Below, piece by piece: positions 16,693 to 27,123 of a stretch of DNA of 64,000 nt. Location of the stretch: contig CAWEZE010000011.1 in the NCBI GenBank assembly GCA_963813485.1, positions 124,001-188,000 on the forward strand, read 5' to 3'. Numbering within the stretch: position 1 is the stretch's first letter; every line of letters starts with the position of its first letter. The notes beneath the pieces were generated by a model. It saw nothing but the letters and a program-made list of their open reading frames with translations, did no database searches and was not told where the DNA came from. The position numbers were made by a program, and so were the translations under genes. The stretch is from DASQUK01 sp963813485. Lineage in GTDB: Bacteria; Actinomycetota; Acidimicrobiia; Acidimicrobiales; VFJN01.

Positions 16693-17472
16693 GTGCGCGT
16701 GTCGCCGACGCAGGCCGGTCCGCAGGGGCGGGTCGCGCAGTTCGTCGTCGAATGTCGCTTCAGCCACGCCGGCCCCGACGACCCGATCGTGCACTTCGGT
16801 CATCACGGTCGGTCACACCTGCACACGTTCTTCGGCAGCACCGTCACCGACGCATCGACCACGGCTGCCGACCTGGCCGCCGGCGGCACCACCTGCGCGC
16901 AGAAGCTCGACCGGGCGTCGTACTGGGCACCGGCGCTGCTCGAGCGCGGCCGGATGGTGGCCCCCACCGGTGCGGACGCCTATTACCGCCCGGGAGTAGG
17001 TGTTGATCCCGACTCGGTCGAGCCCTACCCATTCGGCCTCAAGATGATCGGCGGCGACCAGGGTGCATCCCGCCCACAGTCCCTCGACATCGTCGCCTGG
17101 GCATGCGGTACGGGATCCGAACGCCACACCACGCCGCCCGCCTGTCCCGAGGGTCGGCCCTTGCGGCTGTTGGTGAGCTTTCCTGACTGCTGGGACGGTC
17201 GGCACCTCGACAGTGACGACCACGTCAGTCACATGGCGCGCAGCGCGGACGGGGCGTGCCCGGAGTCACATCCCGTGGTCATGCCGCAGTTGCTGCTCTC
17301 GATCGGGTATCCGCTCACGGGTGGCGGCCACGAGCTGTCGCTGGCCTCGGGTTCGCTGCTCACCGGGCACGCCGACTTCTTCAACGGGTGGGACGAGCAC
17401 AAGCTCGCAACCGAGGTTTCTTCGTGCATTCACCAGGATGTGACCTGCGGTGTCGTCAGTAGCCGGCCGTGA
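16693..17472 (+). CDS. DUF1996 family exported protein, start uncertain
   Basis: A 259-residue protein from the first in-frame GTG. The DUF1996 signature is clear: HFGHHGRSHLHTFFGS near residue 35, a Tyr-Trp-Ala-Pro-Ala-Leu motif, the Cys-rich ACGTGSERHTTPPACPEG loop near 138, and FPDCWDGRHLDSDDHVSHM near 166. The family is found in secreted proteins of fungi and actinobacteria and has no established function. In-frame codons upstream read RLAVVLGACGGDE, which looks like the end of a lipoprotein signal peptide, but no ATG, GTG or TTG precedes them in frame after the beta-helix stop. The true start may therefore be lost through a frameshift. Confidence 0.75.
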   Translation: MRVSPTQAGPQGRVAQFVVECRFSHAGPDDPIVHFGHHGRSHLHTFFGSTVTDASTTAADLAAGGTTCAQKLDRASYWAPALLERGRMVAPTGADAYYRPGVGVDPDSVEPYPFGLKMIGGDQGASRPQSLDIVAWACGTGSERHTTPPACPEGRPLRLLVSFPDCWDGRHLDSDDHVSHMARSADGACPESHPVVMPQLLLSIGYPLTGGGHELSLASGSLLTGHADFFNGWDEHKLATEVSSCIHQDVTCGVVSSRP

Positions 17473-17658
17473 GAGGCGCCGAAAACACCAGCAACGAGTG
17501 AGTTGAGTGGCGATGCCAGCGCGAAGCGCGCTTGCGTCGGATGGGAAGCTCTTTGCTCAGTGGGGTGATCGTCCGCCAGCTGCCGGGGGTTGGCGGACGG
17601 TTCCCTCCGTGCCTGGGAGCCCGCGGGTGGCCCGGAGTCGGTCGCCAAGCGGGCGCCG

Positions 17659-18669
17659 TCAGGGGGCCGAGGATGGGGTCTGGGCCGGCGTGTCGCGGTT
17701 GACCCAGCCCGGATCGGCGTACCGCGCGCCGACCGGCGTCAGGCGCTCGAGGCGGGCCACGTCGTCGGCGGACAGCTCGAGATCCAGAGCCGCCACGTTC
17801 TCTTCGAGGTACCTGCGGCGCTTCGTCCCGGGGATGGGAACGACGTCGTCGCCCTGGGCCTGCAGCCAGGCGAGCGCAACCTGCCCGGGTGTGGCGTCGT
17901 GGCTGGCTGCGATCTCCCGCACCACCGCCACCAGCTCGAGGTTGCGCTCGAGGTTCTCACCCTGGAATCGGGGCTGGGTGCGGCGGAAGTCGTCGCCCTG
18001 GAGCTCGTCGAGGCTGGACACCGCGCCGGTGAGCAGGCCCCGTCCCAACGGGCTGTAGGGCACCAGCGCGATGCCGAGCTCCCGGCAGGCGGGCACGATC
18101 TCGGCCTCGATGTCGCGCGAGAACAACGACCACTCGGTCTGTAGCGCGGCGATGGGGTGCACGGCCGCAGCCCTGCGGACCGTGTCGGCCGACGCCTCCG
18201 ACAGCCCGAGGTGACGCACCTTGCCGGCGTCGACCAGCTCGGCCATCGCACCCACCGTCTCCTCGATCGGCACCTCGGTGTCGGGCCGGTGCTGGTAGTA
18301 GAGATCGATGTGGTCCACGCCCAGGCGTTCCAGCGAGGCGTCGCAGGCATGCCGTACGTATTCGGGGTCGCCGCGGACGCTGCGGACGTCGAGGCCGTCG
18401 GGATCGATGAAGATCCCGAACTTGGTGGCCAGGACAACATCGTCCCGGCGGCCGGCGATGGCCCTTCCTACCAACTGCTCGTTCTCGCCGAAGCCGTAGA
18501 TGTCGGCGGTGTCGAGCAGGGTGATGCCGAGCTCGAGGGCCCTGTCGATGGTGGCCGTGGCCTCCGCGGCATCAGGCGTGCCGTAGGCGAAGCTCATGCC
18601 CATGCAGCCGAGGCCCTGGGCCGACACGGTTGGTCCGGAGCGCCCGAGGGCGCGATGGGGTATTGCCAT
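17659..18669 (-). CDS. Aldo/keto reductase
   Basis: A 336-residue TIM-barrel oxidoreductase that would reduce aldehydes or ketones with NADPH. The catalytic tetrad is visible: Asp and Tyr in LLDTADIYGFGENEQLVG near residues 52-57, Lys in VLATKFG near 85 and His in DLYYQHRPD near 126. The C-terminal cofactor region IPGTKRRRYLEENV is present. Length fits the AKR11/13-like group. The ATG has AGGAG 7 bases upstream. The MerR-type regulator lies 38 bp upstream on the same strand, so the reductase is probably its target and cotranscribed. The substrate is unknown. Confidence 0.9.
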   Translation of the reverse strand: MAIPHRALGRSGPTVSAQGLGCMGMSFAYGTPDAAEATATIDRALELGITLLDTADIYGFGENEQLVGRAIAGRRDDVVLATKFGIFIDPDGLDVRSVRGDPEYVRHACDASLERLGVDHIDLYYQHRPDTEVPIEETVGAMAELVDAGKVRHLGLSEASADTVRRAAAVHPIAALQTEWSLFSRDIEAEIVPACRELGIALVPYSPLGRGLLTGAVSSLDELQGDDFRRTQPRFQGENLERNLELVAVVREIAASHDATPGQVALAWLQAQGDDVVPIPGTKRRRYLEENVAALDLELSADDVARLERLTPVGARYADPGWVNRDTPAQTPSSAP

Positions 18670-18707
18670 GGCCTGCTCCTTGGAGGTGAGGACGGGGACT
18701 GCGCGGG

Positions 18708-19172
18708 TCAGGGGTCGCACATGCCGCCGTAGGTGGCGATCTTGAAATCGATCACGTCGAGCGCCGCCTGGAGCTCGACGAGCCGCTCGCTCACCTGGCT
18801 GCGGTGGCGCTCGAGCAAGGCGAGGCGCTCGGTTTCGTTGCCAGGTCCGGCGTCGACCAGCCGGAAGTACGCCTGGACGTCGCGGATGGGCATGGCCGTG
18901 AGCCGAAGGCGCGTGATGAACACCACGCGCGCCAGCTCTGCGTCCGTGTACCAGCGCCGTCCGGCGTGGTCGCGGGGGACGTCCAGAAGGCCGATGCGCT
19001 CGTAGTAGCGCAACGTGTGCGCCGTGACGCCCGTCCGCTCGGCGGCCTCTGCGATCGGCAGGGACTGCGGCCCGTCGGGGGGCAGGGTCGGAGCCGGAGC
19101 AGTGCACGCGGTCGAGGCGGGGTCCTCCACTTCGACGACGTCGACGGATGGCTGGGCGAGCGCAACGGTCAT
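18708..19172 (-). CDS. MerR-family transcriptional regulator
   Basis: A 154-residue regulator. After a ~37-residue unusual N-terminal extension rich in Ala and Pro, a MerR winged helix begins at SLPIAEAAERTGVTAHTLRY, followed by YYERIGLLDVPRDHAGRRWY and the long dimerisation helix (LALLERHRSQVSERLVELQA). The C-terminal YGGMCDP has one Cys only, so thiol-metal sensing of the CueR type is not evident; this looks like the subgroup that senses organic effectors and controls aldo/keto reductases. The promoter upstream has the 19-bp spacer typical of MerR activation, indicating autoregulation together with the reductase gene. Confidence 0.88.
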   Translation of the reverse strand: MTVALAQPSVDVVEVEDPASTACTAPAPTLPPDGPQSLPIAEAAERTGVTAHTLRYYERIGLLDVPRDHAGRRWYTDAELARVVFITRLRLTAMPIRDVQAYFRLVDAGPGNETERLALLERHRSQVSERLVELQAALDVIDFKIATYGGMCDP

Positions 19173-19179
19173 CAGGTCG

Positions 19180-19210
19180 ACGGTAGGGCTTCGAGTGCGC
19201 TCTAAGTCAA
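19180..19210 (-). promoter_or_regulatory. MerR-type promoter with 19-bp spacer
   Basis: On the coding strand TTGACT (-35) and TACCGT (-10) are separated by exactly 19 bp, longer than the usual 17. The spacer region contains the imperfect palindrome CTTAGAGCGCACTCGAAG (7 of 9 paired positions). This architecture is typical of promoters that MerR proteins activate by twisting the DNA. It lies 8 bp before the MerR start codon. Confidence 0.7.
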
Positions 19211-19230
19211 GGGCAACTAGTGAGCGAGCT

Positions 19231-20689
19231 TCAGACCCCGATCTTGTGCCACGGCCCCCAGATCGCGAAGCTCATCCCGCGGCTTGCCTGGATGTTCACG
19301 AACAGCGTGTGCCCGTCGGGGTCGAAGGTTGCGCCCGCGAATTCGTCGTTGAACCGGTTGGCGCCAGTGGAGCTGACCAGTCGGTTCAGGGCGATGTCCC
19401 ACAGCTTCCCGTTGGCGGACAGGCCCCGCACGAAGTTGTCGTTGACGTTGTCCTCGCACAGGACGAGCGTGCCCCGCTTGCTGGTGGTGACGTTGTCGGG
19501 GAAGTCGAGCGTGTCCGGTCCCGGCGACTGGAAAACCAGCTTCAGCCGTTCCGACGAGATGTCGTAGGCCCAGATCTGCCCGGAACCGTTGCCCCAGCCC
19601 TGCACCGTGTCACTGGTGCCTGGCTCGGCCGGGCCGCCACCCTGGGTCGAACAGAAGTAGATGGTTCCGCGGTCGTAGACGGCGCCCTCGAGCCGCGAGA
19701 ACCAGGCCGCGCCCTGCGCTCGGCCCTGGTTGCCGACATGGTTGAGGGCCTGGTCGTTGGTCGTGGGTGCCGTCTGGCCGGGCGTGAACGGGAACGTGGG
19801 GTCAGGGATCGTCGATATCGACCCACGTGACCCGGTAGCGGGCGTTCGCCGGGCTGCGTGCGCCGCCAGGTCGGCGCTGGGCGTGCCCTTGACGGCCAGC
19901 ATCTGCAGCCGCCCCCGGTTGACCAGACGGCCGACGTCGAGCGGATGGCGGCGAGGGATGTAGCGGTACAGGCCCGAAGGGAACCCGAAGTTGTCCTCGG
20001 TCAGGTAGAGCACACCGTGCCGGGGATCGAAGGCCACGGCCTCGTGCGCGAAACGCCCGGCGGCCGTGATCGGCTCGCGATCGGACTCGCCGCTCGCGGG
20101 TACCTCGAAGATGAAGCCGTGCCGCTGGGTGAGCGGCACGTTCGAGACACCGGTGAAGTCGGGGCCGACGTCGGGCCCGTTGATCGTCTCCTCGCAGCTG
20201 ATCCAGGAGCCCCACGGCATGCGCCCGCCCGAGCAGTTCATCTGCGTGCCGTTGAGGCTGGTGCGGGCGCCGACCACCTCGCCGAACCGGGTCACCTCGG
20301 TGGTGGTGGTGCCGCCACCGGCCATGGTGTCGTAGGCCTTGGCTGGCGTCGCCAAACGGCCGGCGCCGGGTTGTTGATCTCGTGGTTGCGGACGAGGAGG
20401 ACGTTGCCCCGTCGCCGCGGAACGCGGCCATGCCGTCGTGGCGCCCGGGCAGCACGGTGCCGTCGTCGAGCAGCACGGTCTGCTCGGTGTCGTGGAACGA
20501 GCGGTACTGGAATCCCTCGGGCAGCCACAGTCGCACCTGTCCGTCCCGCAGGTCGGGAACGGGACCCAGCGTGGGGTTGGGCGACGCAGCGACAGGTCCG
20601 GCCACGAACCCGGCGAAGGGGCCGGCGAGGGCGGCGCCCCCGGCCACCGCCGTACCGGTCAGGAACGTGCGTCGATCGATGCGTGTCAT
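19231..20689 (-). pseudogene. PhoX/DUF839-like Tat-exported protein, frameshifted
   Basis: Homology to PhoX-type phosphatases (DUF839) continues across the whole span but switches reading frame at least four times. The N-terminus has a twin-arginine signal (IDRRTFLTGTAVAGGAAL). Typical blocks appear in different frames: VLLVRNHEINNP, AYDTMAGGGTTTTEVTRFGE, GSWISCEETINGPDV, YRVTWVDIDDP and LVLCEDNVNDNF near the end. Frame changes fall near 20407, 20350, 19840 and 19805; each can be explained by one base. PhoX enzymes are exported calcium/iron-dependent alkaline phosphatases. Either the gene is decaying or the sequence has indel errors; the second is favoured because the protein pattern between breaks is well conserved. 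Confidence 0.75.
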
Positions 20690-20824
20690 GCCGATCCCCT
20701 CGTGTGGTGTGTTCCCCGCGAGATGGTGGCACGTCCGCGGCGTTCGTGCCGCCGTCTATGATCCGCGGCTTGAGGGGCGCATCTGGGGTGCCCCAGGATC
20801 CGCCGTCCAATGGAGGAGACGACC

Positions 20825-21055
20825 GTGGACGCTCGAACACGCAAACTCGCGGGCTGGGTTATCGCGGCGATCGGTGCGATCATCGCCTTCCTAGGGGTCT
20901 TCGCAGGCCCGATCGGCCTCGGTGACGACGACTTCGGTGGGCTACAGATTGCCGCCGTCATCATCGGGCTCGTCGTGGCTGGCATCGGCGTGGTTGTGGC
21001 GCGCTCGCGCCCCAGCGTCGTAGAGCAGACGACCGCCAGCCCGTCCGAGACCTGA
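20825..21055 (+). CDS. Small two-TM membrane protein
   Basis: An unrecognised protein of 76 residues. Two hydrophobic helices span about 8-28 (GWVIAAIGAIIAFLGVFAG) and 40-60 (LQIAAVIIGLVVAGIGVVVA), separated by a short acidic loop (LGDDDFGG). The GTG start is chosen because GGAGGAG lies 6 bases upstream; an in-frame ATG five codons earlier is the alternative. It is divergent from the PhoX-like gene and ends 78 bp before the convergent pyrophosphatase stop. Function is unknown. Confidence 0.55.
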   Translation: MDARTRKLAGWVIAAIGAIIAFLGVFAGPIGLGDDDFGGLQIAAVIIGLVVAGIGVVVARSRPSVVEQTTASPSET

Positions 21056-21132
21056 ACCCGTTCCCGCGTCGTTTTCACGCGGTCCTCGCGAGAAACGACG
21101 CCGGAGCTGGGCGCTACGGGTCGAGGTTGCCT

Positions 21133-23559
<2,427 letters not shown>

Positions 23560-23583
23560 CGTCGTACTTCCCTCTCCTCTGTG

Positions 23584-24399
23584 TTACTGGCTGTCCGCCG
23601 ACCGGGCGTCGGCCGTGCGCCCGTCTGCCGGTCGTGCGCCGTTGACCCGCCGCCCGTCGTCGGGGTTGTTCCCCGCTCCTGCCGCCTGCGGCGGCGGGCC
23701 GCTCGGGCCACGGCCGAGCGTTCGCTCGGCCTCAGGAGGTATGCGCCTGGTCACGTACACCTGGCGAGCGACACGCTCGCCGATGGTGCGGGTCTGCCCG
23801 TCGACCTCGACCACGAGCGGCCCGTCGAACGGGTGCTTCTCGACGACCGTCACCTGCACGCCGGGCACCACCCCCAACGTCCCGAGGAACGACAGGATCT
23901 CGGCGTCGGTCGACCCCGACACCGCCACCTCGGCCACGTCGCCGGGCTCGAGGTCGTAGAGCTCGGGCGTGTTGGGCATCTCGTCGGCCTCGGCCCGGGG
24001 AATCGGGAACCCGTGGGGGCAGGTCTCCGGCCGGTGCAGGGCCACGTAGAGCCGGTCGATCACCTCGTCGGGCAGGTCGTGCTCGAACGCCACCGCGAGC
24101 GCGTCGGCCTCGTTCCAGGCGTAGCCGAGCATGTCGGCGAGGAAGCGCTCGACGATGCGGTGGACCCGGATGGCGGCGACGGCCGCCCGCCTGCCGTCGC
24201 TGGTGAACCGAACGCCCTGGTAGGGACGGTGGTCCACGAGCCCCCGGTCGGCCAGTCGCTTGACCAGCGTGGTGACCGTCCCGGGCGACAGCCCGAGCCG
24301 TTCGGCCAGGGTGCCCGTGTGCGCTTCCGAGCCGTCGCGGGTGAAGCGGTAGATCGCCTTGAGCGCCTCGCGCTCGGAGCGGGTGAAGTCGTTCTGCAT
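23584..24399 (-). CDS. DtxR/IdeR-family metal-dependent regulator
   Basis: A 271-residue regulator with the three domains of the DtxR family: winged helix (residues about 1-65, LAERLGLSPGTVTTLVKRLA), metal-binding dimer domain (65-140, with ERFLADMLGY, FEHDLPDEV and RPETCPHGFPIP containing expected His, Glu and Cys ligands) and an SH3/FeoA-like domain (about 155-225). A ~45-residue Gly/Pro/Arg-rich tail is unusual. It would bind DNA when Fe2+ or Mn2+ is present. The ATG at this position is preferred; a TTG seven codons upstream is possible. The stop is followed after 24 bp by the pyrophosphatase gene with AGGAGAGGG before it, so the two look cotranscribed. Confidence 0.88.
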   Translation of the reverse strand: MQNDFTRSEREALKAIYRFTRDGSEAHTGTLAERLGLSPGTVTTLVKRLADRGLVDHRPYQGVRFTSDGRRAAVAAIRVHRIVERFLADMLGYAWNEADALAVAFEHDLPDEVIDRLYVALHRPETCPHGFPIPRAEADEMPNTPELYDLEPGDVAEVAVSGSTDAEILSFLGTLGVVPGVQVTVVEKHPFDGPLVVEVDGQTRTIGERVARQVYVTRRIPPEAERTLGRGPSGPPPQAAGAGNNPDDGRRVNGARPADGRTADARSADSQ

Positions 24400-24502
24400 G
24401 AAGGGGTTTGGCACCGTCAAAACTCAGGCTTCGGGCATTGCGATCCGCTTGCCTACCACGCCGCGAGACCCGTCCCCAAACCGGGGTACCCCCCTGCAGG
24501 GA

Positions 24503-24904
24503 CTAGGCGAGCCAGCGGCTGAGGGACTCGACCACGCAGGCGGGTTGGTCGGCGCCGTCGACTTCGACGGTGATGAGGATCGTCGTCTGCACGCCACCGG
24601 GGATCTCGTCACAGGCCACCAGTTCGGCCGTGCCGCGCACCCGGTTGCCCGCGAGCAGGGGCGCTGGGAACCGCACGTTGCCGACGCCGTAGTTGACGCC
24701 CAGCGACGCGCCGCGGACCTCCACGATCTGGGGCAGGAACAGGTTGGTGAGCGCCAGGGCGAGATAGCCGTGGTCGCGGTCACCGGTGGCGGTGGCGAAG
24801 CGATCGAGGCGATCCGAGGTGATCTCCAGCCAGTCGCTGGTGCCCAGCCGTCGGCCCGCCGCGGCCCGCACCTCGTCCAGCGACCTGAGCACCGTCTGCG
24901 CCAT
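24503..24904 (-). CDS. MaoC-like hot-dog protein missing catalytic segment
   Basis: A 133-residue protein of the MaoC/(R)-hydratase family. N- and C-terminal parts are typical: LGTSDWLEITSDRLDRFA at about 20-37, HGYLALALTNLFLPQIV and VNYGVGNVRFPAPLLAGNRV near 75. Between ATGDRD and HGYL about 20 residues are missing; this is where family members carry the WIHVD-type segment with the catalytic Asp/His. The frame is intact, so the product is likely inactive as a hydratase unless it pairs with another subunit, or the assembly has lost about 60 bp. It lies 11 bp after the ipdF-like gene, last in the fadE30-ipdF unit. Confidence 0.8.
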   Translation of the reverse strand: MAQTVLRSLDEVRAAAGRRLGTSDWLEITSDRLDRFATATGDRDHGYLALALTNLFLPQIVEVRGASLGVNYGVGNVRFPAPLLAGNRVRGTAELVACDEIPGGVQTTILITVEVDGADQPACVVESLSRWLA

Positions 24905-24915
24905 CGGACCTCGAG

Positions 24916-25740
24916 TCAGGGATGCTGGGAGCTGACGCTCACGACTTCGCCGGTCATGTAGCTGGAGTAGTCGCTGGCGAGGAACGCGATCACCGTCGCC
25001 ACCTCCCACGGCTCCGCGGCGCGGCCGAACGCCTCGCGCCCGGCCAGCTCGTCGAGCAGCTCGTCGCTCGTGACCTTGGCCAGGAACGGGTGCATCGCCA
25101 GGCTGGGCGCCACCGCGTTGACGCGCACACCGAAGGGCGCCGCCTCGAGGGCGGCGCTGCGCGTGAGCGCCATGACCCCCGCCTTGGCGGCGGCGTAGTG
25201 CGCCTGCCCCGCCTGGGCCCGCCACCCCAGCACCGAGGCGTTGTTGACGATCACGCCCGAACCCTGGCCGCAGAGGATCCGCAGGGCCGCGCGGGTGCAG
25301 CGGAACGTGCCGGTGAGGGTCACGTCGACGACCCTGTGCCAGTCATCGTCGGTCATCTCCACCAGGTCGGCCGTACCGCCGAGTCCGGCATTGTTGACCA
25401 CCACGTCGATCCGTCCGTGCCGGTCGGCGGCAGCGGCGAACAGTTCCTGGACCTGCAGCTCGTCGGTCACGTCGCAGGGGACCGCCAGCGGTTGTTCGCC
25501 CGCCCTGGCGGAACCGATGGTCTCGGCCAGCTTGGCCAGTTCGGCGACCGTCTCGCCGAGCCGGCGTTGGTGTGCGTCGCTGATCACCACGGTGGCGCCC
25601 TCGAGCAGGAGGCGCCGGGCGGCGGCCGACCCGATACCCGTGCCGGCGGCGGCGGTGACGACCGCGACCTTGCCGGCCAGCAGGCCGTGCCCAGCCGGCT
25701 CGGCCGGCGGCGGGGGCACCGGCGGGCGCGGATCGCTCAT
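24916..25740 (-). CDS. ipdF: Short-chain dehydrogenase, IpdF-like
   Basis: A 274-residue NAD-dependent short-chain dehydrogenase. An N-terminal Pro-rich stretch (RPPVPPPPAEPAG) precedes VVTAAAGTGIGSAAAR, which replaces the usual TGxxxGIG with TAAAGTGIG as in mycobacterial IpdF. Other motifs are NNAG near residue 118, Ser in NNASVLGWRAQ and YAAAK near 182. The end, SDYSSYMTGEVVSVSSQHP, also matches IpdF as I recall it. IpdF oxidises the 5-hydroxyl of the steroid-derived indane CoA ester. The fadE30-like gene is just upstream, as in M. tuberculosis (Rv3560c-Rv3559c). Confidence 0.9.
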   Translation of the reverse strand: MSDPRPPVPPPPAEPAGHGLLAGKVAVVTAAAGTGIGSAAARRLLLEGATVVISDAHQRRLGETVAELAKLAETIGSARAGEQPLAVPCDVTDELQVQELFAAAADRHGRIDVVVNNAGLGGTADLVEMTDDDWHRVVDVTLTGTFRCTRAALRILCGQGSGVIVNNASVLGWRAQAGQAHYAAAKAGVMALTRSAALEAAPFGVRVNAVAPSLAMHPFLAKVTSDELLDELAGREAFGRAAEPWEVATVIAFLASDYSSYMTGEVVSVSSQHP

Positions 25741-25858
25741 GAGAAGACCCCGACTCGGTCGGAGGCCGGCAGGACCCGTGAGCGGAGGGGAGCGGGCGGG
25801 CGTCGCCGGGGCGCTTCGCGCCCAGGGCTGTGCCTCCTGGTTCGCTCGCTCCGTTCGC

Positions 25859-27031
25859 TCACCGGGGCTCCTTGGGTAGGCCAAGGGCCCGTTCGCCGAT
25901 GATGTTGCGCTGGATCTGGTTGGACCCGGCATAGATGGTGTCCGCCCGACTGAACAGGAACAGCCGCTGCAGGGCCGAGTTCTCGGTCGCCATTGCGTCG
26001 GCGCCGAGGACGTCCATCGCGAGCTCGCCCAGCCCCCGGTGGAACGTCGCCCAGTAGAGCTTGCCGATCAGCGCCTCGGGACGCAGCGCGCCCGGCTCAC
26101 TGCCCGCGAGGGTGCGGAGCGCATTGAGCCGCATGATCTCCAGCCCGATGTGCGCCCGCGCAACCCGTTCACGCACGACGGGGTCGTCGACGGTGCCAGT
26201 CCGGCGCGCCGCGGCGACGATGGCGTCCAGTTCGTTGCGGAAGTTGAGCTGCTGGCCCAGCGTCGACGCGCCCCGCTCGAACGACAGTGTTCCCATGGCG
26301 ACACCCCAACCGTCCCCCACGGCGCCCACCACGTTCTCCGCCGCCGTGCGAGCGCCGTCGAAGAACACCTCGTTGAACTCGCTGTCGCCGGTGAGTTGCA
26401 CGATCGGTCGGACCTCGACGCCGTCCTGACGCATGGGCACCAGCAGGTAGGAGATGCCCGCGTGACGTGCGGTGCCGTCCTGCGCCGGCGACGTGCGCGC
26501 CAGCACGAAGCACCAGTCCGCCCAATGGGCGAGCGATGTCCAGACCTTCTGACCGTGGATCACCCAGTCGTCGCCGTCGAGCGCCGCGCTGGTGGCGATG
26601 TTCGCGAGATCGCTGCCGGCGTTGGGCTCCGAGTAGCCCTGGCACCACAGCTCGGTGCCGGCCAGGATCGGTGGCAGGAAGCGCCGCTGCTGCTCGGGTG
26701 ACCCGAAGGCGATGACGGTTGGCCCCAGCAGGCCCTCGCCGATATGGCCCACCCGTCCCGGGCCCCTGGCCCGGGCGTACTCCTCCAGGAAGACCACCTG
26801 TCGCCACAGCGACAGCCCCCGGCCGCCGTGCTCCTTGGGCCAGCCGACGCACGTCCAGCCGTGGGCGCCGAGGTGGCGCTCCCAGGCCAGCCGCTCCTCG
26901 AACAGTGCGTGCTCGTCGCCGGGACCGCCCCGGTCCCGGACGGCGGCGAACTCGCCGGCGAGGCTGTCCTCCAGGAACGAACGGACCTCGTCGCGGAAGG
27001 ACCGGTCGTCGGCGTTCTCCCGCAGCTCCAC
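25859..27031 (-). CDS. fadE30: Acyl-CoA dehydrogenase, FadE30-like
   Basis: A 390-residue flavoprotein. Family motifs are CVGWPKEHGGRGLS near residue 55, WCQGYSEPNAGSDLANIAT near 122 (flavin site), WVIHGQKVWTSLAHWADW near 150, and the C-terminal FLFSRADTIYAGSNQIQRNI. The pattern closely follows M. tuberculosis FadE30, which dehydrogenates the propionyl side chain of HIP-CoA in steroid C/D-ring breakdown. The GTG start fits family length. A CTGACG-n-CGTCAG palindrome lies about 70 bp upstream. The ipdF-like gene follows after 118 bp, a stretch containing a GGGCGC/GCGCCC hairpin but no T-run. Confidence 0.92.
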   Translation of the reverse strand: MELRENADDRSFRDEVRSFLEDSLAGEFAAVRDRGGPGDEHALFEERLAWERHLGAHGWTCVGWPKEHGGRGLSLWRQVVFLEEYARARGPGRVGHIGEGLLGPTVIAFGSPEQQRRFLPPILAGTELWCQGYSEPNAGSDLANIATSAALDGDDWVIHGQKVWTSLAHWADWCFVLARTSPAQDGTARHAGISYLLVPMRQDGVEVRPIVQLTGDSEFNEVFFDGARTAAENVVGAVGDGWGVAMGTLSFERGASTLGQQLNFRNELDAIVAAARRTGTVDDPVVRERVARAHIGLEIMRLNALRTLAGSEPGALRPEALIGKLYWATFHRGLGELAMDVLGADAMATENSALQRLFLFSRADTIYAGSNQIQRNIIGERALGLPKEPR

Positions 27032-27098
27032 GCCAGGACAGTACGGGTCGGTCGCAGACCGACGCCATCAAGGGGCGGCGGGCGGGGGTCGGGCTGGA

Positions 27099-27113
27099 CT
27101 GACGCCCCGTCAG
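27099..27113. promoter_or_regulatory. Palindrome CTGACGCCCCGTCAG, candidate regulon operator
   Basis: A 15-bp inverted repeat with 6-bp arms around CCC, located between the end of the spermidine-synthase-like gene and the fadE30 start, 68 bp upstream of that start. It is the third copy of the pattern seen at ipdC and echA20, which ties three separate steroid-type units to one likely regulator. Confidence 0.65.
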
Positions 27114-27123
27114 GGCTCGAAGG

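Noticed and set aside
16492..16806. Leftward 104-codon ORF upstream of the DUF1996 gene
   Set aside because: It overlaps the DUF1996 coding region in antisense and has no recognisable features.
25800..25858. GGGCGC-TTC-GCGCCC hairpin between fadE30 and ipdF as terminator
   Set aside because: No T-run follows it and the flanking genes look like one pathway unit, so termination is not supported.
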